Position numbers and translations under genes: made by a program
Origin: Hoyosella rhizosphaerae
GTDB taxonomy: Bacteria > Actinomycetota > Actinomycetes > Mycobacteriales > Mycobacteriaceae
Length of the DNA stretch: 64,000 bases
Direction: 5' to 3'
Assembly: GCF_014643175.1 (NCBI RefSeq)
Contig: NZ_BMJH01000003.1
Coordinates: 248,001-312,000, forward strand
Notes under the pieces: model-generated
Seen by the model: only the letters and a program-made list of their open reading frames with translations
Database searches by the model: none
What the model was told of the DNA's origin: nothing
Shown: positions 36,096 through 45,240 of the stretch, piece by piece
Layout: each line of letters starts with the position of its first letter
How positions within the stretch are numbered: position 1 is the first letter of the stretch

Positions 36096-36617
36096 ATGAA
36101 ACCTGACATCGAAAACTCAAACACCGCCCGCAGCGCGGTGCGTTTCCGCTTTCCTGAAATCTCTGACGGGATTCGATTGTGGGAAATCGCCCGCGATTCA
36201 CAAGTTCTAGATCTAAATTCCAGCTACTCATACGTGTTGTGGTGCCGAGATTTCCGTGAATCTTCCGTCGTCGCTGAAGTCGATGGACGAGTTGCGGGAT
36301 TTGTTACCGGTTACTTCCGCCCACGCGACCCCCTGACCATCATGGTTTGGCAAGTCGCAGTCGATAGCGACTATCGCGGGATGAAAATCGCCCACAACAT
36401 GCTCGATTGGCTGCTCGACCAACCGCCCGTGCAGCGCGCGACCCACCTCGAGACAACAATTAGTCCCGACAATGGTGCGTCAATCGCATTGTTTACGTCG
36501 CTAGCACGGTCACGCGATACCGAAATTGTGCGAAGTGATTTATTCCCACCGGATCTTTTTCCCGACAGTCACGAGGCTGAGGATCTCTACCGAATTGGTG
36601 AGTTTCCGCCACGCTGA
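36096..36617 (+). CDS. ectA: L-2,4-diaminobutyrate acetyltransferase
   Basis: EctA acetylates diaminobutyrate at N-gamma in the second step of ectoine synthesis. The 173-aa GNAT protein has VLDLNSSYSYVLWCRDF near residue 40 and the acetyl-CoA region VAVDSDYRGMKIAHNML near 90, both typical of EctA, and TTISPDNGASIALF. It is the first gene of ectABC. It has only a weak ribosome site and is preceded by two short coupled ORFs. Confidence 0.93.
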   Translation: MKPDIENSNTARSAVRFRFPEISDGIRLWEIARDSQVLDLNSSYSYVLWCRDFRESSVVAEVDGRVAGFVTGYFRPRDPLTIMVWQVAVDSDYRGMKIAHNMLDWLLDQPPVQRATHLETTISPDNGASIALFTSLARSRDTEIVRSDLFPPDLFPDSHEAEDLYRIGEFPPR

Positions 36618-36680
36618 ATGTCAATTTCCGTGCGCTACGCGTAAGTATCGCTGATTCGCAATTCCTCAAGGAGAACAGTT

Positions 36681-37988
36681 ATGACCATTGCCGATTTGCC
36701 CTCTGACCAAAAAGGCGAGAAGCCCGGCACCGGACAAGGACTGCCTAGCATTTTCGCATCGCGCGAGTCCGAAGTCCGGAGCTACTGCCGCGGCTGGCCC
36801 GCAACCTTCACCACAGCGAAAGGCGCGTGGATCACAGACACGACCGGACGCAAGTTCCTCGACTTTTTCGCCGGCGCTGGATCGCTGAACTACGGCCACA
36901 ACCATCCCGTGCTCAAAGAAGCACTCATGGATTACATCGGCAAGGACGGCATCACCCACGGTCTAGACATGGCCACAGTGGCGAAGCAAGAGTTTCTTGA
37001 AACCTTCGAAGAGGTAATTCTCAACCCGCGCAACCTTGACTACAAGGTGCAGTTCCCCGGTCCGACCGGAACAAACTCTGTTGAGGCCGCCCTCAAGCTC
37101 GCACGCAAGGCGACCGGTCGCGAAGCGATCATCAACTTCACCAACGCGTTCCACGGCATGACGCTCGGAGCCCTTTCCGTCACCGGAAACTCCATGAAGC
37201 GCGCCGGTGCCGGTATTCCTTTGGTCCACGCGACACCAATGCCATACGACAACTACTTCGGTGGTGTCACCGAGGACTTCCAGTGGTTCGAGCGTGTTCT
37301 CGACGACTCAGGAAGTGGCATGAACCGCCCCGCGGCGGTCATCGTGGAAACAGTCCAGGGCGAAGGTGGAGTGAACGTAGCTCGACCAGAATGGATCCGC
37401 GAACTTGCACTACTGTGCTCGCGTCGCGACATTCTGCTCATCGTTGACGATGTCCAGATGGGCTGTGGACGCACCGGACCGTTCTTCTCGTTCGAGCTTG
37501 CAGGAATCACACCTGACATCGTGACGATCTCAAAGTCCATCAGTGGGTATGGCTTGCCGATGGCGCTGACCTTGTTCAAGTCGGAACTCGACATTTGGGG
37601 TCCAGGCGAACACAACGGCACCTTCCGCGGAAACAATCCGGCCTTCGTGACGTCCAAGGTCGCGCTAGAGACCTTCTGGTCCGACAACGGCCTTGAACTA
37701 GACACACCTCGCAAGGGTCAAAAAATCGCCGACGCTTTTGAAGCTTTGGCCAACGAAGTCGGTGGCGTCAAGCACCGCGGTCGCGGTTTGGTCCAGGGTC
37801 TTGTGTTCGACAACCCGGAACTCGCGCCTGCAGCATGCGAAATCGCGTTCAACAATGGTTTGCTCGCTGAAACATCTGGCCCATCAGACGAGGTCGTCAA
37901 GCTGCTGCCACCGTTGACTATCACTGACGAAGAAATCGATCACGGGCTCGAAATTTTGGTCGACGCTGCGAAGCAAGTTCTGCGCTGA
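36681..37988 (+). CDS. ectB: L-2,4-diaminobutyrate transaminase
   Basis: EctB makes diaminobutyrate from aspartate semialdehyde, the first step of ectoine synthesis. The 435-aa class III aminotransferase has LDFFAGAGSLNYGHNHP, the PLP-phosphate region PTGTNSVEAALKLAR and the Schiff-base lysine in ISKSISGYGLPMAL near residue 275. The ATG is preceded by AAGGAG. It lies 63 bp after ectA and 31 bp before ectC. Confidence 0.95.
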   Translation: MTIADLPSDQKGEKPGTGQGLPSIFASRESEVRSYCRGWPATFTTAKGAWITDTTGRKFLDFFAGAGSLNYGHNHPVLKEALMDYIGKDGITHGLDMATVAKQEFLETFEEVILNPRNLDYKVQFPGPTGTNSVEAALKLARKATGREAIINFTNAFHGMTLGALSVTGNSMKRAGAGIPLVHATPMPYDNYFGGVTEDFQWFERVLDDSGSGMNRPAAVIVETVQGEGGVNVARPEWIRELALLCSRRDILLIVDDVQMGCGRTGPFFSFELAGITPDIVTISKSISGYGLPMALTLFKSELDIWGPGEHNGTFRGNNPAFVTSKVALETFWSDNGLELDTPRKGQKIADAFEALANEVGGVKHRGRGLVQGLVFDNPELAPAACEIAFNNGLLAETSGPSDEVVKLLPPLTITDEEIDHGLEILVDAAKQVLR

Positions 37989-38019
37989 GCCACCACCGAT
38001 CACACGAAAGGGGTCGCTC

Positions 38020-38418
38020 ATGATTGTGCGTACCACTCAAGAAATCACTGATACCGAGCGCGATGTCACCGCCGAGAACGGCAACTGGCGCAGCAAGCGG
38101 ATCGTCCTTGCCGACGACCGGGTGGGGTTCTCGTTTCACGAGACAACCATCAAGGCTGGCACAGTCAACGAGTTTCACTACCAAAACCACGTTGAGGCTG
38201 TGTGGCTAGTTGAGGGACGCGGAAAGCTGATCGACCTCGACAACGACGAAGTGTACGAACTGGGACCCGGTTCGATGTACCTTCTCAACGGCTTCGAAAA
38301 ACACCGCATTGAGGTGGATGAGCAGATGCGCATGCTGTGCGTCTTCAATCCCCCGGTAACCGGTCGCGAAGTACACGACGAAAACGGCGTGTACCCGCTG
38401 ATCACACTCGACGACTAA
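38020..38418 (+). CDS. ectC: L-ectoine synthase
   Basis: EctC cyclises N-gamma-acetyl-diaminobutyrate to ectoine. The 132-aa cupin protein has FHYQNHVEAVWLVEGRG, GPGSMYLLNGFEKHRI and CVFNPPVTGREVHDENG, typical of EctC, with the metal-site residues in the cupin barrel. AAGGGG lies upstream of the ATG. No ectoine hydroxylase (ectD) follows, so ectoine rather than hydroxyectoine is the expected end product. A hairpin terminator comes next. Confidence 0.95.
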   Translation: MIVRTTQEITDTERDVTAENGNWRSKRIVLADDRVGFSFHETTIKAGTVNEFHYQNHVEAVWLVEGRGKLIDLDNDEVYELGPGSMYLLNGFEKHRIEVDEQMRMLCVFNPPVTGREVHDENGVYPLITLDD

Positions 38419-38435
38419 CACACGGTCCTCGCTCT

Positions 38436-38471
38436 GGTACCCACGGCGCTCTTCGGGGCGTCGTGGGTACC
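38436..38471 (+). terminator. Terminator after ectC
   Basis: A 14-bp stem (GGTACCCACG core plus four inner pairs including one G-T) with an 8-nt loop lies 17 bases after ectC. It separates ectABC from the next small gene. Confidence 0.75.
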
Positions 38472-38522
38472 GATGTTTGCGCACACAGTAAACATGGGAA
38501 GATCCGTGGAAAGGAGATGCGC

Positions 38523-38858
38523 ATGAACGTACCGGTTGATACTCCAAGTCGATTAGAGAAGATCAGTCTGATTCTCGCCTTGGTCAGCGCAATAGTTTTG
38601 TCGATCGCCGCAGTCGTCGAATCCTCGTGGGTGCTGGCGATCGCCGCCATCATTCTCGTGCTGTTTGTTGCGGGGCTCGGCAACACGTACCGACGTAGCA
38701 GCCAGAGCGCCAAGATCGCTGGTTCCCTCTCCCCCGACGACATTCGCAGCATTACTGGCGATGAGACGGACAGGGTTCTCCAGATTCGAGCTCTGCGAAG
38801 GCGGTACCCCGCGCTGACGTTGAGCCACGCAGTCTTCCTCGTTGACAATTTGCCGTAA
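38523..38858 (+). CDS. Small membrane protein downstream of ectC
   Basis: The 111-aa protein has two adjacent transmembrane segments (ISLILALVSAIVLSIAA and WVLAIAAIILVLFVAGLG) followed by a soluble tail. The tail (RVLQIRALRRRYPALTLSHA near residues 78-97, then VFLVDNLP) resembles the pattern of ribosomal L7/L12 C-terminal domains (xIKxxRxxTGxxLxxAKxxV), but the match is weak. ATG at 38523 has an AAAGGAG site six bases upstream. It is not a known ectoine gene; function is unknown. Confidence 0.65.
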   Translation: MNVPVDTPSRLEKISLILALVSAIVLSIAAVVESSWVLAIAAIILVLFVAGLGNTYRRSSQSAKIAGSLSPDDIRSITGDETDRVLQIRALRRRYPALTLSHAVFLVDNLP

Positions 38859-38971
38859 AACGAAAAATCCCCAGGTATTGTTAACGACTTTGGGTTCCGT
38901 CTGGTAACGAAACGCTTGAGGGCGTTTGGATAAACCACACATCCTCGATAGCGCCTGGTATACCGGAAGGT

Positions 38972-39003
38972 ACGCGGGGCAGCAAGGGAAGGTTGCCCCG
39001 CGT
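38972..39003 (+). terminator. Intrinsic terminator upstream of the sirtuin gene
   Basis: A perfect 10-bp stem (ACGCGGGGCA) with a 12-nt loop is followed by TTTTATCT, the best intrinsic terminator in the window. It ends the transcript of the small membrane gene or of an RNA from 38870 onward. Its presence argues that the sirtuin starts downstream of it. Confidence 0.8.
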
Positions 39004-39069
39004 TTTATCTCTGTGATGCGAACTGTCGTGTTGTCGCCGCGACTGCTCATTTTCTTTATCCTGAGTAGG

Positions 39070-39936
39070 GTGAACGCAGACGCAACGGTAGATGGCACCA
39101 CCTTGGCTCTCGATGAGCACGAGGCGCTTGTCCGCTCAATCGAAGTGCTGGCAGCGCAAAAGGTGGTCACCCTAACCGGCGCGGGACTGTCGACGGATTC
39201 TGGGGTTCCTGACTACAGGAGCCCCACTGCGCCGAAACGTACTCCGATGACCATTTCGCAGTTTCTCGCCACCCCTCAGGCACGCCAGCAGTACTGGGCG
39301 CGTAATCACATCGGGTGGCGATTTATTGATTCGCGGGAACCAAATCGGGGCCATCGTTCGCTGGCAGCACTTGAGCTCGGCGGTGTCGTAACGTCGTTGA
39401 TCACCCAGAATGTAGATCTGCTGCATTCCAAGGCGGGGCATCGCGAGGTCATGGATCTGCACGGCACCTACAAACAGGTGGTGTGCCTCAACTGCGGCGA
39501 TGTGCTCGACAGGACTGACCTGGCGAGAGAACTTGAGTTAGCAAATCCGCATTTTGCTCACTACACCGAAATCGACGGGCTAGAGATCGCGCCTGACGCC
39601 GACGCGGTGGTAGCCGATGTGTCGTCGTTTCAGGTGGTTGATTGTCCGCGGTGCGGAGGGATTCTCAAACCTGACATAGTTTTTTTCGGAGAGTCAGTTC
39701 CCAAGCCGCTTGTGGAGCGGGCGTTTGCGGCGGTAGACGCCGCGTCAGCGATGCTGGTTGTTGGCTCATCCCTGACGGTGATGTCTGGGCTTCGCTTTGT
39801 TCGATACGCAGCACGACAAGGGCTGCCGATCGTCATTGTTAATCGAGGCCCTACGCGCGGCGATGACCTCGCTACGGTGAAAGTTGAGGCGGGGTGCTCT
39901 GAAGTGTTGAGTGCGCTCGCCGATGTGCTGCATTGA
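39070..39936 (+). CDS. NAD-dependent protein deacylase (sirtuin)
   Basis: The 288-aa SIR2-family protein has TGAGLSTDSGVPDYRSP, SLITQNVDLLHSKAG, DLHGTYKQVVCLNC and CPRCGG (the four zinc cysteines), KPDIVFFGESVP and VVGSSLTVMSG. These cover NAD binding, the catalytic His in DLHG and the zinc module. GTG at 39070 is preferred because a strong terminator ends at 39003 and the frame upstream is not sirtuin-like; ATG at 39016 is the alternative. Substrates are unknown; acyl-CoA synthetases are common targets in bacteria. Confidence 0.88.
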   Translation: MNADATVDGTTLALDEHEALVRSIEVLAAQKVVTLTGAGLSTDSGVPDYRSPTAPKRTPMTISQFLATPQARQQYWARNHIGWRFIDSREPNRGHRSLAALELGGVVTSLITQNVDLLHSKAGHREVMDLHGTYKQVVCLNCGDVLDRTDLARELELANPHFAHYTEIDGLEIAPDADAVVADVSSFQVVDCPRCGGILKPDIVFFGESVPKPLVERAFAAVDAASAMLVVGSSLTVMSGLRFVRYAARQGLPIVIVNRGPTRGDDLATVKVEAGCSEVLSALADVLH

Positions 39937-40001
39937 GCTGATGCATTGACCTGACGTTCTTGGTCTTGCCCCGTTTTAATTGTCGGAGTCGTGTACCCGA
40001 C

Positions 40002-40044
40002 TTGATCTAAGCCATAGACGGGTGTCAATATAGACAGATGTCTA
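40002..40044 (+). promoter_or_regulatory. arsR promoter with two operator-like repeats
   Basis: TTGATC (40002-40007) and CAATAT (40026-40031), 18 bp apart, form a promoter whose predicted start is the A of the arsR ATG at 40038, so the mRNA is leaderless. A TAGACA-GA-TGTCTA palindrome (40031-40044) covers the -10 end and the start codon, and a second ATAGACGGGTGTCAA copy (40014-40028) lies in the spacer. Both suit ArsR dimers; bound repressor would block polymerase. Confidence 0.6.
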
Positions 40045-40388
40045 ATCAAAGTGGTGGCTCGGACATTCTCACCAACGTCACACCCAACCACGCTGACGCC
40101 CTTGCGCGAACCCTCAAAGCCCTCGGCGACCCCATACGGCTTCGAATCGTCAGTACGATCGCGGCAACCCGCGAACCCGACGTGTGCGTATGCGACATCA
40201 CGGCAATGTTCACCGTCTCGCAACCCACCATTTCCCACCACCTCAAGGTGCTCAGGGAAGCTGGAATCGTCGACTGCGAACGACGGGGCACCTGGGTGCA
40301 CTACTCACTCACCCCCAGCGTGACCCCGCTCATCGAAGCAATTCTCAGCACCACCCCGCCTGAGGCGAACACATCCAACTGCTGCTGA
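40038..40388 (+). CDS. arsR: ArsR-family arsenic-responsive repressor
   Basis: The 116-aa winged-helix protein has LKALGDPIRLRIVSTI, the metalloid motif CVCD near residue 51, and the recognition helix VSQPTISHHLKVLREAG. The tail ends NCC, extra thiols that might add an As(III) ligand. It heads the arsR-acr3-arsC-arsC operon and probably represses its own leaderless promoter. Confidence 0.92.
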   Translation: MSNQSGGSDILTNVTPNHADALARTLKALGDPIRLRIVSTIAATREPDVCVCDITAMFTVSQPTISHHLKVLREAGIVDCERRGTWVHYSLTPSVTPLIEAILSTTPPEANTSNCC

Positions 40389-40416
40389 ACCCCCTACACC
40401 ATCAAGGAATCCACCA

Positions 40417-41526
40417 GTGAGCTCACCAGCACCGGCCCAGGTCGCGCACCCCGCGATTGTCGGCAAAATGTCCACCCTGGACCGATTTCTCCCCTTCTGG
40501 ATTGCACTCGCCATGGCTGCGGGACTCCTTCTGGGCCGATTCGTTCCCGGTCTTGGCGATGCCATCGATGGAATTAAGATCGACGGAATCTCACTTCCCA
40601 TCGCACTCGGCCTTCTCATCATGATGTACCCCGTGCTCGCCAAAGTGCGCTACGACAAATTGGACTCCGTCACGGGCGACCGGCGACTCCTGCTCAGTTC
40701 CATCGCCCTGAACTGGATCTTCGGCCCCGCACTCATGTTCGCCTTAGCCTGGATATTCCTCGCAGACCTACCCGAGTACCGCACTGGGCTCATCATCGTC
40801 GGTCTCGCCCGATGCATCGCCATGGTCATCATCTGGAACGACCTCGCCTGCGGTGACAGAGAAGCTGCTGCCGTTCTCGTCGCAATCAACTCTGTCTTCC
40901 AGGTCTTCATGTTCGCCATCCTCGGCTGGTTCTACCTTTCAGTTCTTCCCGGGTGGCTCGGCTTCGACCAAGCTTCGATCGACGCCTCCCCGTGGGACAT
41001 CGGACGCTCAGTGCTGATCTTTCTAGGGCTTCCGCTCCTCGCTGGTTTCCTCACCAGGTACTACGGCGAAAGAATCCGAGGCCGTGAATGGTACGAAGCG
41101 AAGTTCTTGCCGGTAATCGGCCCCTGGGCTCTGTACGGTCTCCTCTTCACCATCGTGATGCTCTTTGCACTGCAAGGCGAACAGATCACCTCGAATCCAT
41201 TTGACGTCGTTCGCATCGCGCTCCCATTGCTGGTGTACTTTGCGCTCATGTGGATCGGCGGCTACATCGTCGGCATCCTTATCGGACTCAATTACGCCCG
41301 CACCACCACGCTGGCGTTCACCGCAGCAGGAAACAACTTCGAACTGGCCATCGCCGTCGCGATCGCTACCTTCGGCGTCACCTCGGGACAGGCCCTCGCC
41401 GGTGTCGTGGGACCACTCATCGAGGTGCCCGTACTCGTCGGCCTTGTATATGTCTCACTGTGGCTGCGCAAGCGGTACTGGCCGAGCGAAAACCCAACGT
41501 CGAACACTGTAAGGACAGCGAAGTGA
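40417..41526 (+). CDS. Arsenite efflux transporter ACR3
   Basis: The 369-aa protein has about ten hydrophobic segments. PIALGLLIMMYPVLAKVRYD, GLARCIAMVIIWNDLACGD (with the conserved Cys) and TTLAFTAAGNNFELAIAVAI are typical of ACR3 arsenite/proton antiporters (bile acid:sodium symporter fold) rather than ArsB. It starts with GTG at 40417 with AAGGA upstream. The stop overlaps the next arsC start (GTGA), implying coupling. Confidence 0.92.
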   Translation: MSSPAPAQVAHPAIVGKMSTLDRFLPFWIALAMAAGLLLGRFVPGLGDAIDGIKIDGISLPIALGLLIMMYPVLAKVRYDKLDSVTGDRRLLLSSIALNWIFGPALMFALAWIFLADLPEYRTGLIIVGLARCIAMVIIWNDLACGDREAAAVLVAINSVFQVFMFAILGWFYLSVLPGWLGFDQASIDASPWDIGRSVLIFLGLPLLAGFLTRYYGERIRGREWYEAKFLPVIGPWALYGLLFTIVMLFALQGEQITSNPFDVVRIALPLLVYFALMWIGGYIVGILIGLNYARTTTLAFTAAGNNFELAIAVAIATFGVTSGQALAGVVGPLIEVPVLVGLVYVSLWLRKRYWPSENPTSNTVRTAK

Positions 41527-41936
41527 AAGCTAAACCAAGCGTACTTTTCGTCTGCGTCCACAACGCGGGTCGATCACAGATGGCGGCGGGCTTTCTCACC
41601 CACCTCTCGAACGGTGCAATTACGGTTCGATCAGCGGGAAGCGCACCAGCGGACAGTCTCAATCCCAACGCCGTCGCAGTAATGCTGGAGCATGGAATCG
41701 ATATCACAGCGGCACAACCAAATGTGCTCACCACCGAAGCTGTCGAAGCATCTGATGTGGTCATCACCATGGGTTGCGGGGACGCATGCCCCGTCTTCCC
41801 CGGGAAAAGCTACCGCGACTGGGCACTCGACGACCCTGCCGGGCAGGGTGTTGAGGCCGTCCGCGTTATCCGCGATCAGATTCGAACCCTCGTGGAACAA
41901 CTCATCGACGAACTTCTCGTGGAGGTTAAGTCATGA
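41523..41936 (+). CDS. arsC: Arsenate reductase, low-molecular-weight phosphatase type (1)
   Basis: The 137-aa protein has the P-loop [13 protein letters not shown] with the nucleophilic cysteine near residue 11, [14 protein letters not shown] near 80 and DWALDDP near 100. Actinobacterial members form an arseno-mycothiol adduct that mycoredoxin resolves, which is likely here in a mycothiol-making order. GTG at 41523 overlaps the acr3 stop, and the protein overlaps the second arsC by 4 bp. Confidence 0.9.
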   Translation: MKAKPSVLFVCVHNAGRSQMAAGFLTHLSNGAITVRSAGSAPADSLNPNAVAVMLEHGIDITAAQPNVLTTEAVEASDVVITMGCGDACPVFPGKSYRDWALDDPAGQGVEAVRVIRDQIRTLVEQLIDELLVEVKS

Positions 41937-42361
41937 CCGAAAAGCTGCCGTCAGTTCTGTTCGTGTGCAACCGAAACGGCGGAAAATCGCAGATGGCCGC
42001 TGCCCTCATGCGGCATCACGTCGAAGCGGCAGCCGACATTTTTTCAGCTGGTACCGACCCAGGCACGAAGCTCAATGGTGAGTCGGAGCAGAGCCTTCAC
42101 GAGATCGGCGCAACCCTAGACGGTGAGTTCCCCAAGCCCGTCGACCAAGATGTGCTGGACCGAGCGACTGCGGTTGTCATCCTCGGAACGGAAGCTCAAC
42201 TAGACACGACTCGCGACGGGATTGAACGGTGGGTCATCGATGAACCGTCCGAGCGGGGCATCCATGGCATGGAGCGAATGCGCCTGATCCGCGACGATAT
42301 CGACAAACGAGTCATCGACCTGATTGGTCGCTTGGGAATTTCGCCGCAGTCAGCGGACTAG
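41933..42361 (+). CDS. Second arsenate reductase-like protein (2)
   Basis: The 142-aa paralogue has [16 protein letters not shown], the phosphatase-type P-loop with Lys in place of the Arg of the first copy. Its only cysteine is the presumed nucleophile, and no CxxC-like pair follows. The Asp loop is in [11 protein letters not shown]. Single-cysteine forms (called arsC1' in corynebacteria) are known or proposed alongside classical ArsC. ATGA coupling to the first arsC shows joint translation. The 3' end overlaps convergent proB by 12 bp. Confidence 0.82.
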   Translation: MTEKLPSVLFVCNRNGGKSQMAAALMRHHVEAAADIFSAGTDPGTKLNGESEQSLHEIGATLDGEFPKPVDQDVLDRATAVVILGTEAQLDTTRDGIERWVIDEPSERGIHGMERMRLIRDDIDKRVIDLIGRLGISPQSAD

Positions 42362-43453
42362 AGGAACCAGATCGTCGGCATGAATCACAGGCCGACGGAA
42401 CTCAGATGGCAGCTCCCCGGTAGATTTGCCAATCATGCTCGTCAGTTCGCTCGCGTCGTAGGCAACTACGCCGCGAGCGACACGGGTGCCGTCGACGGCG
42501 CACACATCAACAACGTCACCACCGAAGAAACGCCCAACGACACTTGTTATCCCCGCGGGCAACAGTGACCGCCGTTTCGTGAGAACTGCAGTGACAGCGC
42601 CGTCGTCGAGGTGCACTGCACCGCTGGTGTCCGCGGCATGCCGCACCCAAAACTTACGCGCCGACATGCGTTCAGGACGGGCAGCAAACACGGTGCCAAC
42701 TTCAGCGGTAGATAGAGCATCAGCGGCACGGGAAGCAGCTGTCAGCAGAACGGGAATGCCAGAATCCGCCGCCAACCGTGCAGCTGACAGCTTCGACGCC
42801 ATTCCCCCAGTTCCAAGCGCGCCACCACTCCCCGCGATAACACCGTCGAGATCGTCAGGCCCAGTGACTTCGGGAATCAACCTGGCACCACCGCGCCGCG
42901 GGTCGCCGTCATACAAGCCATCGACGTCGGACAGCAGAACCAGCGCATCCGCCCCGATCAAGTGCGCCACAAGCGCCGCTAGTCGGTCGTTATCGCCGAA
43001 CCGAAGTTCCGTGGTTGCGACCGTGTCGTTTTCATTGACCACAGCCACCGCATGCAGAGTTCGCAAACGATCAAGCGTACGTTGCGCGTTGCGGTGCTGC
43101 GCGCGGCGTGCGATGTCATCCGCCGTCAGCAACACCTGGCCAACGGTGCGCCCATATCTCCCGAACGACACAGCCCACGCCTGCACCATGGCGAGTTGCC
43201 CGACGCTCGCCGCAGCTTGTTTGGTAGCAAGGTCTTGCGGACGCTTCTTGAGCCCAAGCGGGGCAATCCCAGCGCCAACAGCACCGGACGACACCACCAC
43301 AAGGTCCGATCCCGCGCGCATCCGGGCCTCACATGCATCAACAAGTTCGTCGATGCGGGACTGCTCCAGGCCGCCCTCAAACGTAGTGACGGCCGACGAT
43401 CCCACCTTGACGACAACGCTGCGCGCCGTGGCGATGGATTCGCGAACATTCAT
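42350..43453 (-). CDS. proB: Glutamate 5-kinase
   Basis: ProB phosphorylates glutamate in the first step of proline synthesis. The 367-aa protein has [11 protein letters not shown] at the N-terminus, [10 protein letters not shown] near 57, ENDTVAT near 142 and [17 protein letters not shown] near 215. A C-terminal PUA domain follows (about 275-360). It follows obg by 2 bp, as in mycobacteria. Confidence 0.95.
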   Translation of the reverse strand: MNVRESIATARSVVVKVGSSAVTTFEGGLEQSRIDELVDACEARMRAGSDLVVVSSGAVGAGIAPLGLKKRPQDLATKQAAASVGQLAMVQAWAVSFGRYGRTVGQVLLTADDIARRAQHRNAQRTLDRLRTLHAVAVVNENDTVATTELRFGDNDRLAALVAHLIGADALVLLSDVDGLYDGDPRRGGARLIPEVTGPDDLDGVIAGSGGALGTGGMASKLSAARLAADSGIPVLLTAASRAADALSTAEVGTVFAARPERMSARKFWVRHAADTSGAVHLDDGAVTAVLTKRRSLLPAGITSVVGRFFGGDVVDVCAVDGTRVARGVVAYDASELTSMIGKSTGELPSEFRRPVIHADDLVPLVR

Positions 43454-43455
43454 CG

Positions 43456-45015
43456 CTATTCGTCGCCCCCGCGCTCGTCTGTGCTCGTGTCTTCTGCGCT
43501 TGACTCCTCTAAGCGAGGGTCAACTTCGCTCAGGCCGTGCGAGCTTGAACCAACGATTGGGGCGTCCTCTGGAGCATCGACCAGGCCGCGACGGACCCGT
43601 TTGGCGAACTTGCGTTCGTGCGCCGCCACTCGATGTGTCTGCTCAAGCCGAATATCGGTACCACGGCCGGTCAGAATGTGATCTTTACCTGCAGGGGTTT
43701 GTGGATCGAAGTCGAATGTCACGCCACCAATGGTGACCGCAGCACCTTCTTCCGCTCCGAGCTTGAGAAGTTTGTCTTCCACCCCGAGCCGGTTGAGTCG
43801 GTCCGCGAGGAAACCAACGGCCTCGTCGTTGTCGAACTGAGTTTGGCGGATCCACCGTTCAGGCTTGGTGCCCCGAACAATAAATCCACCTTCGATCGAT
43901 GGGTCCGGTGTGACCGTAAACTCGTCTTCCTTCGCCAACACTGGCCGAATAACCTGGCGGCGTCGAGTCTCTTTGGGGTGCGCCGCGCGATATTCCTCGA
44001 CGAGTTTAGCCAGCGCAAACGACAACTCCCGCAGACCTTTTTGCGCCACCGCGGAGATCGAAAATACCGGCCACCCCTGCTTTTCGAACTCTGACCGCAC
44101 AAATTCAGCAAGCTCAGCGGCCTCGGGCACATCGATTTTGTTCAAGATAACGATGCGTGGCCTGTCGCGAAGCGCTCCAAGTCCAGTATCGCTGTCGAGG
44201 GAGGGAATGTATGCGGCGAGTTCCGCCTCTAGCGCTTCAACATCTGACACAGGGTCCCGGGCCGGGTCGAGTGTTGCGCAGTCCACCACGTGCGCGAGCA
44301 CAGCACAGCGCTCAATGTGGCGGAGAAAATCAAGCCCGAGCCCTTTACCTTGGCTCGCTCCTGGGATTAGGCCGGGAACGTCCGCAATGGTGTAGGTGAC
44401 ACCGCCAGCTTCAACGACCCCAAGGTTGGGGCGGAGCGTGGTGAAGGGGTAATCCGCGATCTTGGGTTTCGCGGCCGACAGTACTGAGATCAGGGACGAT
44501 TTTCCGGCTGACGGAAAACCTACGAGGCCAACATCAGCAACTGATTTGAGTTCGAGAACGATGTCACAGCTCTCGCCTTCCTCACCCAGCAGTGCAAAAC
44601 CGGGTGCGCGGCGCGCTTTGGACGCTAGTGCCGAGTTTCCTAAGCCACCCCGTCCGCCTCGTGCGACGACGAGCTCGGTGCCTTCACCCACGAGGTCGGC
44701 GATGAGTTCGCCCTTTTCAGTGAAGACAACGGTGCCCTCAGGGACCCGCAGCACGAGGTCTTCGCCGTCGGAGCCTGCGCGGTTGTTGCCCTGGCCCGCT
44801 TTACCGCTGGTGGCTTTGGCGTGCGGTCTGAAGTGGAAGTCGAGGAGGGTGTGCACGCTGGCATCCACCACAAGAATTACGCTTCCTCCACGACCGCCGT
44901 TGCCGCCGTCTGGTCCGCCGAGCGGTTTGAACTTTTCGCGGTGTACGGATGCGCAGCCGTGCCCACCGTTGCCTGCCTGTGTGTGCAGGACTACGCGGTC
45001 GATGAATCGTGCCAC
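43456..45015 (-). CDS. obg: GTPase ObgE/CgtA
   Basis: Obg is an essential GTPase of ribosome assembly and stress. The 519-aa protein has the glycine-rich Obg fold ([27 protein letters not shown]), the G domain ([21 protein letters not shown]) and a C-terminal OCT domain (about 350-420). An additional basic then acidic tail is common in actinobacteria. GTG start at 45015 with AGAGGA upstream. It lies after rplU-rpmA and before proB. Confidence 0.95.
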   Translation of the reverse strand: MARFIDRVVLHTQAGNGGHGCASVHREKFKPLGGPDGGNGGRGGSVILVVDASVHTLLDFHFRPHAKATSGKAGQGNNRAGSDGEDLVLRVPEGTVVFTEKGELIADLVGEGTELVVARGGRGGLGNSALASKARRAPGFALLGEEGESCDIVLELKSVADVGLVGFPSAGKSSLISVLSAAKPKIADYPFTTLRPNLGVVEAGGVTYTIADVPGLIPGASQGKGLGLDFLRHIERCAVLAHVVDCATLDPARDPVSDVEALEAELAAYIPSLDSDTGLGALRDRPRIVILNKIDVPEAAELAEFVRSEFEKQGWPVFSISAVAQKGLRELSFALAKLVEEYRAAHPKETRRRQVIRPVLAKEDEFTVTPDPSIEGGFIVRGTKPERWIRQTQFDNDEAVGFLADRLNRLGVEDKLLKLGAEEGAAVTIGGVTFDFDPQTPAGKDHILTGRGTDIRLEQTHRVAAHERKFAKRVRRGLVDAPEDAPIVGSSSHGLSEVDPRLEESSAEDTSTDERGGDE

Positions 45016-45150
45016 TGGTGCATCCTCTCGCGCCGTTGATTCTGACGCTTATTCGTGCTCATCCGGGGTGCGCCCTGATGGGTGTACTTGCTTTTAAGAA
45101 TAGTTTTGCCCGCTTGCGCGAGCATCTTATTTATTTCTTGCTGTGAAACG

Positions 45151-45200
45151 ACACATGGGGCGGGCCCTAGGGCATAGTTGCCCAAGCCCGCCCCATGTGT
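45151..45200 (-). terminator. Hairpin between rpmA and obg
   Basis: Perfect 15-bp arms (ACACATGGGGCGGGC) enclose 20 bases that contain a second small stem (GGGCA/TGCCC). It is placed 40 bases after rpmA and 135 bases before obg. It may end or attenuate the rplU-rpmA message. No T-run follows. Confidence 0.7.
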
Positions 45201-45240
45201 GAGAGCGTTACCGCTTCGGAACGAATGTGTTCCGGTGTGC

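Noticed and set aside
42486-43736. Long plus-strand ORF opposite proB and the end of obg
   Set aside because: Same shadow character: basic, low-complexity, no ribosome site and no recognised domain.
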